From: Pseudomonas sp. R84
GTDB taxonomy: Bacteria; Pseudomonadota; Gammaproteobacteria; Pseudomonadales; Pseudomonadaceae
DNA: 64,000 nt
Assembly (NCBI RefSeq): GCF_009834515.1
Contig: NZ_CP019426.1
Location: 558,001-622,000 of the forward strand
Reading direction: 5' to 3'
Shown: positions 17,961 to 26,585 of the stretch, one piece after another
Layout of the letters: every line of letters begins with the position of its first letter
Numbering within the stretch: position 1 is the stretch's first letter
Position numbers and translations under genes: made by a program
Notes under the pieces: model-generated
Told to the model about the DNA's origin: nothing
What the model saw: only the letters and a program-made list of their open reading frames with translations
The model's database searches: none

Positions 17961-20900
17961 ATGACCCTGCCCGTGCTTGCCGAACTGCCCGCCATTCTCC
18001 TGCCGTTGGTCACTCGATCCGAGCAGTCGTTCCGTACGGCCGTCGCCACGCTGGAGGACGATCACGGCTTCGCGAGCTGGACGCCAGAGCGCTGGGCGCA
18101 GTTCGCCCGCGTCACCGCTGCCAGCGAATTCGTCATTGAACAGAGCGTTCGTGACCCTTTGATGTTGCTTGCGCTGGCGCAGTCTGGCGAACTCGACCGG
18201 GCTTTCGCGCCGGGTGAATTGTGTGCGCAGATTGCCGCCGCGGTGAACGCTGCCCAGACTGAAGATGAACTCGGTCGCGCCCTGCGTCGTCAGCGCGCTC
18301 GCCATCAAGTGCGGATCATCTGGCGCGATCTCACCCGTCAGGCAGATCTGGTGCAAACCTGCCGCGATCTCTCGGACATGGCCGACGCCACCATCGACCA
18401 GGCTTATCAATGGTTGTACAGCCGCCATTGCGAACAGTTCGGTACGCCGACCGGCCGCCGCAGCGGTGAGCCGCAGCAAATGGTCATCCTCGGCATGGGC
18501 AAGCTCGGCGCCGTCGAGTTGAACCTGTCTTCGGATATCGATCTGATCTTCGCCTACCCCGAGGGCGGTGAAACGGTGGGCGTGAAGCGCTCGCTGGATA
18601 ATCAGGAATTTTTCATTCGCCTCGGCCAGCGCCTGATCAAGGCGCTGGATCCGATGACCGTTGACGGCTTTGTATTTCGCGTCGACATGCGCCTGCGTCC
18701 GTACGGTTCGTCCGGCGCGCTGGTGCTGAGCTTCAACGCGCTGGAGCAGTATTACCAGGATCAGGGCCGTGACTGGGAACGCTACGCGATGATCAAGGCG
18801 CGGGTGGTCGCTGGCGATCAGGTCGCGGGCGCGCAGTTGCTCGACATGCTGCGGCCGTTCGTTTATCGGCGTTATCTGGACTTCTCGGCAATCGAAGCGC
18901 TGCGCACCATGAAGCAGCTGATCCAGCAGGAAGTGCGGCGCAAGGGCATGGCCGACAACATCAAGCTGGGCTCCGGCGGGATTCGTGAGGTCGAGTTTAT
19001 TGCTCAGGCCTTTCAGCTGATCCACGGTGGCCGCGACTTGAGCCTGCAGCAGCGTCCTCTATTAAAGGTATTGAGCACGCTGGAGGGGCAGGGCTATCTG
19101 CCGCCGGCAGTGATCAGCGAGTTGCGCGAGGGCTACGAGTTTCTGCGCTACACCGAACACGCGATTCAGGCGATTGCCGACCGCCAGACCCAGATGCTGC
19201 CGGATGGCGCACAGGATCAGGCGCGCATTGCCTTCATGCTCGGTTTCGCCGACTGGGACGCCTTCCACGAAAAACTGATGTTCTGGCGTGGCCGCGTCGC
19301 CTGGCACTTCGCCCAGGTGATTGCCGATCCCGACGAGGAAGAAGGCACCGAAAGCGAAGTGATGGTCGGCGGTGAATGGCTGCCGCTGTGGGAAGAGGCG
19401 CAGGACGAAGAGGCGGCGTGCCGGCAGTTGGAGGAGGGCGGTTTTGCCGATGCCAGCAAAGCTCTGAAGGCGCTGGCCGGATTGCGCAGCAGTCCGCAGT
19501 TGCGCGCGATGCAGCGGCTGGGGCGTGAGCGTCTTGATGCGTTTATTCCGCGCCTGTTGGCGCAGGCCGTCGAGCATGCCAATCCGGATCTGGTGCTTGA
19601 GCGGGTGTTGCCGCTGGTCGAAGCGGTCGCTCGGCGTTCGGCTTATCTGGTCTTGCTGACGGAAAACCCCGGTGCGCTGCGACGCTTGCTGACGCTGTGC
19701 GCGGCGAGCCCGTGGATCGCAGAGCAGATCACGCGCTTCCCGCTGCTGATGGATGAATTGCTTAACGAAGGGCGTTTGTTCAAACCGCCCTTGGCGCCGG
19801 AACTGGCGGCTGAATTGCGCGAGCGGCTGACGCGGATTCCCGAAGATGACCTCGAACAACAAATGGAAGCCTTGCGCCATTTCAAACTGGCGCACCGCTT
19901 GCGCGTCGCCGCCTCGGAAATTGCCGGCAGCCTGCCGCTGATGAAAGTCAGCGATTACCTGACCTGGCTGGCCGAGGCGATTCTCGAGCAAGTGCTGGCC
20001 CTGGCCTGGCGCCAGACTGTGGCCAAGTACGGCACGCCACTGCGTACCGACGGCACCTTGTGCGATCCCGGTTTCATCATTGTCGGTTATGGCAAAGTCG
20101 GCGGCCTGGAACTGGGGCATGGTTCGGATCTGGATCTGGTGTTTATCCATGACGGCGATCCGCAGGCGGAAACCGACGGACCGAAGTCGATCGATGGCGC
20201 GCAGTTCTTCACGCGGCTCGGGCAACGGATCATTCACCTGCTAACGGCGCAGACCAACTCCGGTCAGCTCTATGAAGTGGACATGCGTCTGCGGCCATCC
20301 GGGGCCTCGGGGCTGTTGGTCAGCTCGCTGGGTGCGTTTGCCCGCTATCAGGAAAATGAAGCCTGGACGTGGGAACATCAGGCCTTGGTGCGTGCGCGAG
20401 TGCTGGTCGGCAGTCAGGATGTCGGTCACGCGTTCGAGAAGGTTCGCGCCCAGGTGCTGGGCAAGGCACGTGATCTGGCGAAGTTGCAACAGGAAGTCAG
20501 CGAGATGCGCGCGAAGATGCGCGATAACCTCGGCACCAAGAGCACCGCAGCTGGTACGGCAGCAAATGCCTTCGATGCCACTGCGCCGTTCGACCTCAAG
20601 CAGGACGCCGGTGGTATCGTCGATATTGAATTTATGGTGCAATACGCGGCTCTGGCGTGGTCGCAAAGCCACCCGCCACTGCTGCGCTGGACCGATAACA
20701 TCCGCATTCTGGAAGAGCTGGAGCACGAAGGGCTGATGCCTGCCGAAGATGCCAGCCTGCTGCGCGAGGCCTATAAAGCCTACCGCTCCGCCGCCCACCG
20801 GCAGGCCTTGCAGAAGGACGCCGGGGTGATTGCAGGAGACCAGTTTGTTGAAGAGCGGCGACAGGTTTTGCGGATATGGAAAGAGATGGGGCTAAGCTGA
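17961..20900 (+). CDS. glnE: Bifunctional glutamine synthetase adenylyltransferase/deadenylylase GlnE
   Basis: A 979-residue enzyme that adenylylates glutamine synthetase when nitrogen is plentiful and removes AMP when it is scarce, under PII control. Two nucleotidyltransferase domains are visible: GKLGAVELNLSSDIDLIFAYP (about 175-195) and KVGGLELGHGSDLDLVFIHD (about 710-730), each with the G-S-D-x-D metal motif. Helical linker and C-terminal domains fit the family, and length is normal. The start has AAGGA at proper spacing (17951-17955). It is followed by a REPIN and then the LPS-core genes, matching Pseudomonas synteny. Confidence 0.97.
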   Translation: MTLPVLAELPAILLPLVTRSEQSFRTAVATLEDDHGFASWTPERWAQFARVTAASEFVIEQSVRDPLMLLALAQSGELDRAFAPGELCAQIAAAVNAAQTEDELGRALRRQRARHQVRIIWRDLTRQADLVQTCRDLSDMADATIDQAYQWLYSRHCEQFGTPTGRRSGEPQQMVILGMGKLGAVELNLSSDIDLIFAYPEGGETVGVKRSLDNQEFFIRLGQRLIKALDPMTVDGFVFRVDMRLRPYGSSGALVLSFNALEQYYQDQGRDWERYAMIKARVVAGDQVAGAQLLDMLRPFVYRRYLDFSAIEALRTMKQLIQQEVRRKGMADNIKLGSGGIREVEFIAQAFQLIHGGRDLSLQQRPLLKVLSTLEGQGYLPPAVISELREGYEFLRYTEHAIQAIADRQTQMLPDGAQDQARIAFMLGFADWDAFHEKLMFWRGRVAWHFAQVIADPDEEEGTESEVMVGGEWLPLWEEAQDEEAACRQLEEGGFADASKALKALAGLRSSPQLRAMQRLGRERLDAFIPRLLAQAVEHANPDLVLERVLPLVEAVARRSAYLVLLTENPGALRRLLTLCAASPWIAEQITRFPLLMDELLNEGRLFKPPLAPELAAELRERLTRIPEDDLEQQMEALRHFKLAHRLRVAASEIAGSLPLMKVSDYLTWLAEAILEQVLALAWRQTVAKYGTPLRTDGTLCDPGFIIVGYGKVGGLELGHGSDLDLVFIHDGDPQAETDGPKSIDGAQFFTRLGQRIIHLLTAQTNSGQLYEVDMRLRPSGASGLLVSSLGAFARYQENEAWTWEHQALVRARVLVGSQDVGHAFEKVRAQVLGKARDLAKLQQEVSEMRAKMRDNLGTKSTAAGTAANAFDATAPFDLKQDAGGIVDIEFMVQYAALAWSQSHPPLLRWTDNIRILEELEHEGLMPAEDASLLREAYKAYRSAAHRQALQKDAGVIAGDQFVEERRQVLRIWKEMGLS

Positions 20901-20933
20901 TAGCGCGCCGATGAAGGCAATGAGATTCAAAAG

Positions 20934-21020
20934 GTGGGAGCGAGCCTGCTCGCGATAGCGGAGTGACAGTCGACAGTCATGTTGAAGGTAATGACCCATC
21001 GCCAGCAATGCCGCTCCCAC
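20934..21020. repeat. REPIN (GAGCCTGCTCGCGATAGC type), copy 2, diverged
   Basis: A left arm with GGGAGCGAGCCTGCTCGCGA is paired with a shorter, diverged right arm ending CGCTCCCAC at 21012-21020. It lies between glnE and waaF. The arms are less complementary than in the other copies, so this looks like a decaying element. Confidence 0.65.
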
Positions 21021-21077
21021 AGTGATTATCGAGGCGGGGAGGCGTAAATGCCTCCCCGGTTCGTTTATGGAAACCAC

Positions 21078-22112
21078 ATGAATATTCTGATCGTTGGGCC
21101 CAGTTGGGTCGGTGACATGGTGATGGCGCAGACACTGTTTCAGTGTCTCAAGCAGCGCCACCCGCAATGCGAAATCGACGTGCTGGCCCCCGAGTGGAGC
21201 CGGCCGATCCTTGAACGCATGCCTGAAGTGCGCAAGGCCTTGAGCTTTCCGCTCGGTCACGGCGCGCTGGAATTGGCAACGCGTCGGCGCATCGGTAAGT
21301 CCCTGCGCGGCCAGTACGACCAGGCGATCCTACTGCCCAACTCATTGAAGTCGGCGCTGGTGCCGTTTTTCGCCGGCATCCCGAAGCGCACCGGCTGGCG
21401 TGGTGAGTTCCGCTACGGCTTGCTCAATGATGTGCGCGCCCTCGATAAACAACGCTATCCACTGATGATCGAGCGTTTCATGGCGTTGGCCTATGAAGCG
21501 AGTGCCGAGCTGCCGAAACCCTATCCACGTCCGAGTCTGCAAATCGACCCGGTGACCCGCGACGCCGCACTGGCCAAGTTTGGCCTGACGCTCGACCGCC
21601 CAGTGTTGGCCTTGTGCCCCGGCGCCGAGTTCGGCGAATCGAAGCGCTGGCCGTCCGAGCACTACGCGAAAGTCGCCGAAGCATGTATCCGCGAAGGCTG
21701 GCAGGTGTGGTTGTTCGGTTCGAAAAACGATCACTCGGTCGGTGAAGACATTCGCGCACGGCTGATCCCGGGCCTGCGAGAAGAATCGGTCAACCTCAGC
21801 GGCGGCACGTCGCTGGCTGAAGCCATCGACCTGATGTCCTGTGCCGACTCGGTGGTCTCCAACGATTCCGGTCTGATGCACGTCGCCGCTGCGCTGAACC
21901 GCCCATTGGTGGCAGTCTACGGCTCGACCTCGCCGGGCTTCACCCCGCCGTTGGCCGAACACGTCGAAGTGGTGCGTCTGGGCCTCGATTGCAGCCCGTG
22001 CTTCGACCGTACCTGCCGCTTCGGCCATTACAACTGCCTGCGCCAGCTGATGCCGGACGCGGTCAACGATGCCTTGCAGAAGTTGCAGGGCTCTGTGGTC
22101 GAGGTTCATTAA
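21078..22112 (+). CDS. waaF: ADP-heptose:LPS heptosyltransferase II WaaF
   Basis: A 344-residue GT9 glycosyltransferase that adds the second L-glycero-D-manno-heptose to the inner core. The ATG at 21078 gives MNILIVGPSWVGDMVMAQTLF, the family start; the upstream in-frame ATG at 21048 lies in intergenic sequence. Visible motifs are CPGAEFGESKRWP (about 188-200) and SNDSGLMHVAAAL with YGSTSPGFTPP, which form the ADP-heptose site. It starts a tight operon: the waaC start codon is 2 bp after its stop. Confidence 0.96.
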   Translation: MNILIVGPSWVGDMVMAQTLFQCLKQRHPQCEIDVLAPEWSRPILERMPEVRKALSFPLGHGALELATRRRIGKSLRGQYDQAILLPNSLKSALVPFFAGIPKRTGWRGEFRYGLLNDVRALDKQRYPLMIERFMALAYEASAELPKPYPRPSLQIDPVTRDAALAKFGLTLDRPVLALCPGAEFGESKRWPSEHYAKVAEACIREGWQVWLFGSKNDHSVGEDIRARLIPGLREESVNLSGGTSLAEAIDLMSCADSVVSNDSGLMHVAAALNRPLVAVYGSTSPGFTPPLAEHVEVVRLGLDCSPCFDRTCRFGHYNCLRQLMPDAVNDALQKLQGSVVEVH

Positions 22113-22113
22113 G

Positions 22114-23175
22114 TTGCGGGTACTGCTGATCAAGACTTCATCGCTGGGCGACGTGATTCATGCGTTGCCGGCGCTGACCGACGCCGCCCGGGCCATCCCC
22201 GGGATCAAATTCGACTGGGTCGTCGAGGAAGGCTTCGCCGAGATTCCGACCTGGCACCCGGCCGTTGGCAAAGTGATTCCGGTGGCGATCCGCCGCTGGC
22301 GCAAGAACATCTGGAAGACCATCACCAGCGGTGAGTGGAAACGCTTCAAGCAAAGCGTGCGCGCGAATAAATACGATTTGGTGATCGACGCCCAAGGCCT
22401 GCTGAAAAGTGCCTGGCTGACCCGTTACGTCAAAGCGCCGGTGGCGGGCCTCGATAAAGGTTCGGCCCGCGAACCGATGGCGTCGCGGTTCTACGATCGC
22501 AAGTTGGCCGTGGCCCGTGGTCAGCACGCTGTCGAGCGTGTGCGGCAGTTGTTCGCCATCGCCCTCGGTTACGACTTGCCCAAAGGTTTGGGCGACTACG
22601 GCCTCAACGTCGAACGTCTGGTCGAGTTACCGCGCAAAAATGCTTTTGTGGTGTTCCTGCACGGCACCACGTGGGACACCAAACACTGGCCGGAAAGCTA
22701 CTGGCGCGAACTGACCGAACGCGTCGGTTACCTCGGCGTCGGCGTCAAGTTGCCGTGGGGCAACCCGCAGGAAAAGGCTCGTGCCGAACGCATCGCTGCC
22801 GGTTTCAAGCACGCCGAAGTGCTGCCGAAGCTGAATCTGGCCGGCGTCGGCAAAGTCCTTGCCGGTGCGCAAGCGTGCGTCGCGGTGGACACCGGTCTCG
22901 GCCATTTGGCCGCTGCACTGGACGTGCCGACCATCTCGCTGTTCGGCCCGACCAACCCGGGCCTGACCGGCGCCTACGGCAAACTGCAGATTCACCTGGC
23001 CAGCGACTTCCCGTGCGCGCCGTGCCTGCAAAAGAAATGTACCTATCAACCGACCGCGCAAGATGCCCGTCAGTTTGACCTGAAGCGTGAACAGCCTCTG
23101 TGCTTCACGCGTCTGAACCCCGAGCGTGTCGCCAGCCGACTGAGCACGTTGTTAATGGCTGAGGAGCTGCGCTGA
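22114..23175 (+). CDS. waaC: LPS heptosyltransferase I WaaC
   Basis: A 353-residue GT9 enzyme that transfers the first heptose to Kdo. Translation most likely starts at the TTG at 22114, because LRVLLIKTSSLGDVIHALPAL matches the family start (normally MRVLLIKTSSLGD) and a GAGG lies upstream. Conserved features include the HGTTW (about 190), LPWGNPQEKARAE and DTGLGHLAAAL motifs for ADP-heptose binding. It sits 2 bp after waaF and overlaps waaG by one base, so the three are translationally linked. Confidence 0.95.
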   Translation: MRVLLIKTSSLGDVIHALPALTDAARAIPGIKFDWVVEEGFAEIPTWHPAVGKVIPVAIRRWRKNIWKTITSGEWKRFKQSVRANKYDLVIDAQGLLKSAWLTRYVKAPVAGLDKGSAREPMASRFYDRKLAVARGQHAVERVRQLFAIALGYDLPKGLGDYGLNVERLVELPRKNAFVVFLHGTTWDTKHWPESYWRELTERVGYLGVGVKLPWGNPQEKARAERIAAGFKHAEVLPKLNLAGVGKVLAGAQACVAVDTGLGHLAAALDVPTISLFGPTNPGLTGAYGKLQIHLASDFPCAPCLQKKCTYQPTAQDARQFDLKREQPLCFTRLNPERVASRLSTLLMAEELR

Positions 23176-24296
23176 TGCAATTGGCATTCGTCCTGTACAA
23201 ATATTTCCCGTTCGGTGGCTTGCAGCGCGACTTCATGCGCATCGCCCTCGAATGCCAGAAGCGCGGTCATCAGATTCGCGTTTATACGCTGATCTGGGAA
23301 GGCGACGTGCCGCCCGGCTTCGAAGTACTGGTGGCGCCGGTCAAGGCGTTCTTCAACCACCGTCGCAACGAAAAACTCAGCGCGTGGATGGCAGCGGACC
23401 TGGCCAAGCGCCCGGTCGATCGCCTGATCGGGTTCAACAAGATGCCGGGGCTGGACGTCTACTACGCCGCCGATGGCTGCTTCGAAGACAAGGCGCAGAA
23501 CTTGCGCAATTCGCTGTACCGCCGCTGGGGCCGTTATCGCCACTTTGCCGAGTACGAGCGCGCAGTGTTCGCCAAGGATGCGAAGACCGAAGTGCTGATG
23601 ATTTCCGAAGTGCAGCAGCCGCTGTTCATCAAACATTACGACACGCCGCTTGAGCGTTTCCATCTGCTGCCGCCAGGCATCGCCCAGGATCGTCGCCGCC
23701 CGGCGGATGCCGATGAGATTCGCGCCGGTTTCCGTGCTGAATTCAATCTGAAGGACGACGAGCTGCTGCTGGTGCAGATCGGCTCCGGGTTCAAGACCAA
23801 GGGCGTTGATCGCAGCCTGAAAGCGCTGGCGGCATTGCCCGCTGAGCTGAAGACGCGTACCCGGCTGTTTGTAATCGGCCAGGATGACCCCAAATTGTTC
23901 CAGATGCAGAGCGCGACTTTGGGTCTGGGCGATAACGTTACGTTCCTCAAGGGGCGCAGCGATATCCCGCGTTTCCTGCTCGGCGCCGACCTGTTGATCC
24001 ACCCGGCGTACAACGAGAACACCGGTACGGTGTTGCTGGAAGCGCTGGTCGCCGGTTTGCCGGTGCTGGTCAGCGCGGTCTGCGGTTACGCCCATTACAT
24101 TGCCGAGGCAGACGCCGGGCGAGTGCTGGACGAGCCATTCGATCAGGCACAGCTGACGCAATACCTGACCGACATGTTGAATGACGACGCTGCACGGGCG
24201 GCCTGGAGCCGCAATGGTCTGGCCTTCGCCGACACGGCCGACCTCTACAGCATGCCGCAGCACGCGGCGGATGTGATTCTGGCGGAGCACGCTTAA
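23175..24296 (+). CDS. waaG: LPS core glucosyltransferase I WaaG
   Basis: A 373-residue GT4 glycosyltransferase that adds the first hexose of the outer core to heptose II. MQLAFVLYKYFPFGGLQRDFMRIA is the family N-terminus. The UDP-sugar domain has VQIGSGFKTKGVDRSLKAL and the EX7E-type motif ENTGTVLLEALVAGLPVLVS (about 275-295). The ATG overlaps the waaC stop (TGATG). The following kinase gene overlaps its stop in the same way. Confidence 0.95.
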   Translation: MQLAFVLYKYFPFGGLQRDFMRIALECQKRGHQIRVYTLIWEGDVPPGFEVLVAPVKAFFNHRRNEKLSAWMAADLAKRPVDRLIGFNKMPGLDVYYAADGCFEDKAQNLRNSLYRRWGRYRHFAEYERAVFAKDAKTEVLMISEVQQPLFIKHYDTPLERFHLLPPGIAQDRRRPADADEIRAGFRAEFNLKDDELLLVQIGSGFKTKGVDRSLKALAALPAELKTRTRLFVIGQDDPKLFQMQSATLGLGDNVTFLKGRSDIPRFLLGADLLIHPAYNENTGTVLLEALVAGLPVLVSAVCGYAHYIAEADAGRVLDEPFDQAQLTQYLTDMLNDDAARAAWSRNGLAFADTADLYSMPQHAADVILAEHA

Positions 24297-25102
24297 TGAA
24301 GTTGATGCTGGCTGAACCGTTCAAAAGCCTTTGGGCCGGACGCGACCCGTTCGCCGAAGTCGAAGGCTTGCAGGGCGAGGTATACCGCGAGCTGGAAGCA
24401 CGCCGGACACTGCGCACGGAAGTCGACGGTAACGGATTCTTCGTGAAGATCCACCGTGGCATTGGTTGGGGCGAGATCTTCAAGAACCTGCTGACCGCCA
24501 AGCTGCCGGTACTCGGCGCAGGTCAGGAGTGGACAGCCATTCAGCGTCTGCAGGAAGTCGGCGTGCCGACCATGACCGCCGTCGCTTACGGCGAGAAGGG
24601 CAGCAATCCGGCGGATCAGCACTCGTTCATCGTCACCGAAGAGCTGGCGCCGACCATCAGCCTCGAAGACTTCAGCATCGACTGGGGCAAGCAGCCGCCC
24701 GAGCCGAAACTCAAGCGCGCGCTGATTGCCGAAGTCGCGCGCATGACTGGCATGATGCATCGCGCCGGCGTCAACCATCGCGACTGCTACATCTGCCATT
24801 TCCTGCTGCACACCGATAAACCGGTGACGCCGCAAGACTTCAAACTCTCGGTGATCGACCTGCACCGCGCCCAGACTCGCGCGAAGATTACTCAGCGCTG
24901 GCGCAACAAGGATCTGGCCGCACTGTACTTTTCCGCGCTGGACATCGGCCTGACCCGCCGCGACAAGCTGCGCTTTCTCAAGGGCTATTTCCAGCAGCCG
25001 CTGCGCCAGATCCTGGCGCAAGAAGCGCCGCTGCTGAACTGGCTGGAAGGCAAAGCCAATAAACTCTACGCACGCAAGCAGCGTTACGGGGATGCGCTCT
25101 GA
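24296..25102 (+). CDS. waaP: LPS core heptose(I) kinase WaaP (RfaP)
   Basis: A 268-residue kinase-fold enzyme that phosphorylates O4 of heptose I, required for outer-membrane integrity in Pseudomonas. FVKIHRGIGWGEIFKNL (about residues 48-64) holds the ATP-binding Lys. GVNHRDCYICHFLLH (about 158-172) holds the catalytic Asp, and SVIDLHRAQTR the metal-binding Asp. Length and motifs are typical. It starts at the waaG stop and is overlapped by wapP. Confidence 0.96.
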   Translation: MKLMLAEPFKSLWAGRDPFAEVEGLQGEVYRELEARRTLRTEVDGNGFFVKIHRGIGWGEIFKNLLTAKLPVLGAGQEWTAIQRLQEVGVPTMTAVAYGEKGSNPADQHSFIVTEELAPTISLEDFSIDWGKQPPEPKLKRALIAEVARMTGMMHRAGVNHRDCYICHFLLHTDKPVTPQDFKLSVIDLHRAQTRAKITQRWRNKDLAALYFSALDIGLTRRDKLRFLKGYFQQPLRQILAQEAPLLNWLEGKANKLYARKQRYGDAL

Positions 25103-25836
25103 TGGCGGGTTGGACTCTCGAGCCGCAATACGGCGAGCTCGCCGAAGACTTCGGCAGCCTCGAAGCGGTATTTGCGTTGCAGGGCGAACGCCTGACCCGT
25201 GACCCGCTGTCGGAAGTGATTCGCGTGCAGCGCAACGGCGTCAACTATTACGTCAAACGCTATGTCGGCGCCGGTAAAGGTCTACGCCGCTACCTCGGCA
25301 AGCCGCGGGTAAAGATGGAATGGCAGAACCTCAAGCGCTTCGCCAAGTGGGGCATTCCCACCGCTGAAGTGGTCGCTTGGGGGCTGGAACGACGTGGCGC
25401 GGCGTATGACCGTGGCGCGATGATCACCCGCGAACTGCCGCACACCGAAGACCTCTCGGCGCTCGCCGAGCGCAAGGATCCGAAGCTCAAGGATCGCGTC
25501 TGGGTCGACGCTGTCAGTCGGCAACTGGCCGGTTATACCCGGACGATGCATGATCACCGATTTACCCATAACGATCTGAAATGGCGCAACCTGTTGATCG
25601 ATGACCAGGCGCGTATATTTCTGATCGATTGCCCTAACGGCGAGTTCTGGCGCGGCTTCTGGCTCAAGTATCGGATCACCAAGGATCTGGCCTGTCTCGA
25701 TAAACTCGCCAAATACCACCTGTCCAATACCCAACGCCTGCGCTTCTATAAGCAATACCGCCAGTGCGATCGGCTTGATAGCGCCGACAAGAAACGGATT
25801 CGGCACGTGGTGAGATTTTTCGAGGGACGCGAATGA
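25102..25836 (+). CDS. wapP: LPS core kinase WapP-like
   Basis: A 244-residue kinase-fold protein of the lipopolysaccharide kinase family (PF06293-like). YYVKRYVGAGKGLRRYLG (about 51-68) has the ATP-site Lys. HDHRFTHNDLKWRNLLID (about 150-168) holds the catalytic Asp and Asn, and IFLIDCPNGEFW the DFG-like Asp. By synteny it corresponds to P. aeruginosa PA5008 (wapP), implicated in phosphorylation of core heptose II. It overlaps waaP and the next kinase gene by 1-4 bp. Confidence 0.88.
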   Translation: MAGWTLEPQYGELAEDFGSLEAVFALQGERLTRDPLSEVIRVQRNGVNYYVKRYVGAGKGLRRYLGKPRVKMEWQNLKRFAKWGIPTAEVVAWGLERRGAAYDRGAMITRELPHTEDLSALAERKDPKLKDRVWVDAVSRQLAGYTRTMHDHRFTHNDLKWRNLLIDDQARIFLIDCPNGEFWRGFWLKYRITKDLACLDKLAKYHLSNTQRLRFYKQYRQCDRLDSADKKRIRHVVRFFEGRE

Positions 25837-26585
25837 CTGATTTTCTCGCCGCTGAAGACCGCGCGCTGCTTGAGCGCCATGGTCTCGGCAGTTTCGACGC
25901 ATTGTGGGCCAAGCAGCTTGAAGCTGTGGATGAACCCAATACCGCCCGTGGTGGCTGGAGTAGCGTCTTCCGTCTGGACCTGGAAGGGCAGGGCTATTAC
26001 CTCAAGCGCCAGAGCAATTACCTGACGCGCACTTTGCACGCGCCTTTCGGTGAACCCAGTTTTGCCCGTGAGTTTCGCAATATCAGTCGCTATCGCAAGC
26101 TCGGCATACCCGCGCTGCAGGCGGCGTTCTTCGGTGAACGCAAGGTCAATGGCGAAGTTCGCGCGATCCTGCTGACCCGCGCTCTGGACGGCTGGAGCGA
26201 TCTGGAATCGCTGTTGCAGCGTTGGGCGCAGCTCAGTGCCGCGCAACAGTCGGCCATCCTCAAGGCTTGCGGATTGCTGGCTCGACATCTGCACGGTGTG
26301 CGTCAGGTGCACGGCTGCTTCTATCCCAAACATATTTTTCTGCGAGCCAGCGGTGACGGGTATCAGGCGCAATTGATCGACCTGGAAAAAACCCGTCCTT
26401 TATTGTTCGGCATGCGTGACCGGATCAAGGATCTGGAGCCGCTGCAACGCCGCGCGCCGGAATGGAACGAGGCGCAACTGCGTGAATTGCTCGCGGCTTA
26501 TCTCGATCAGCCCACCGATAGCTCGCTGCTCGACAGCTGGCTGGCCCGGCTGACCGCGCGCCGCAGTCACAAGGAGACGCGCTGA
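25833..26585 (+). CDS. wapQ: WapQ-like kinase-fold protein lacking the catalytic Asp
   Basis: A 250-residue member of the InaA/LPS kinase family, syntenic with P. aeruginosa PA5007 (wapQ). YYLKRQSNYL keeps the ATP-site Lys and LIDLEKTRPL keeps the metal-binding Asp. The catalytic loop reads VHGCFYPKHIFL where WaaP has NHRDCYICHFLL, so the Asp is replaced by Cys. It may be a pseudokinase, a scaffold, or an enzyme with a different general base. It overlaps wapP by 4 bp and the next gene by 1 bp. The symbol is by position only. Confidence 0.78.
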   Translation: MTDFLAAEDRALLERHGLGSFDALWAKQLEAVDEPNTARGGWSSVFRLDLEGQGYYLKRQSNYLTRTLHAPFGEPSFAREFRNISRYRKLGIPALQAAFFGERKVNGEVRAILLTRALDGWSDLESLLQRWAQLSAAQQSAILKACGLLARHLHGVRQVHGCFYPKHIFLRASGDGYQAQLIDLEKTRPLLFGMRDRIKDLEPLQRRAPEWNEAQLRELLAAYLDQPTDSSLLDSWLARLTARRSHKETR

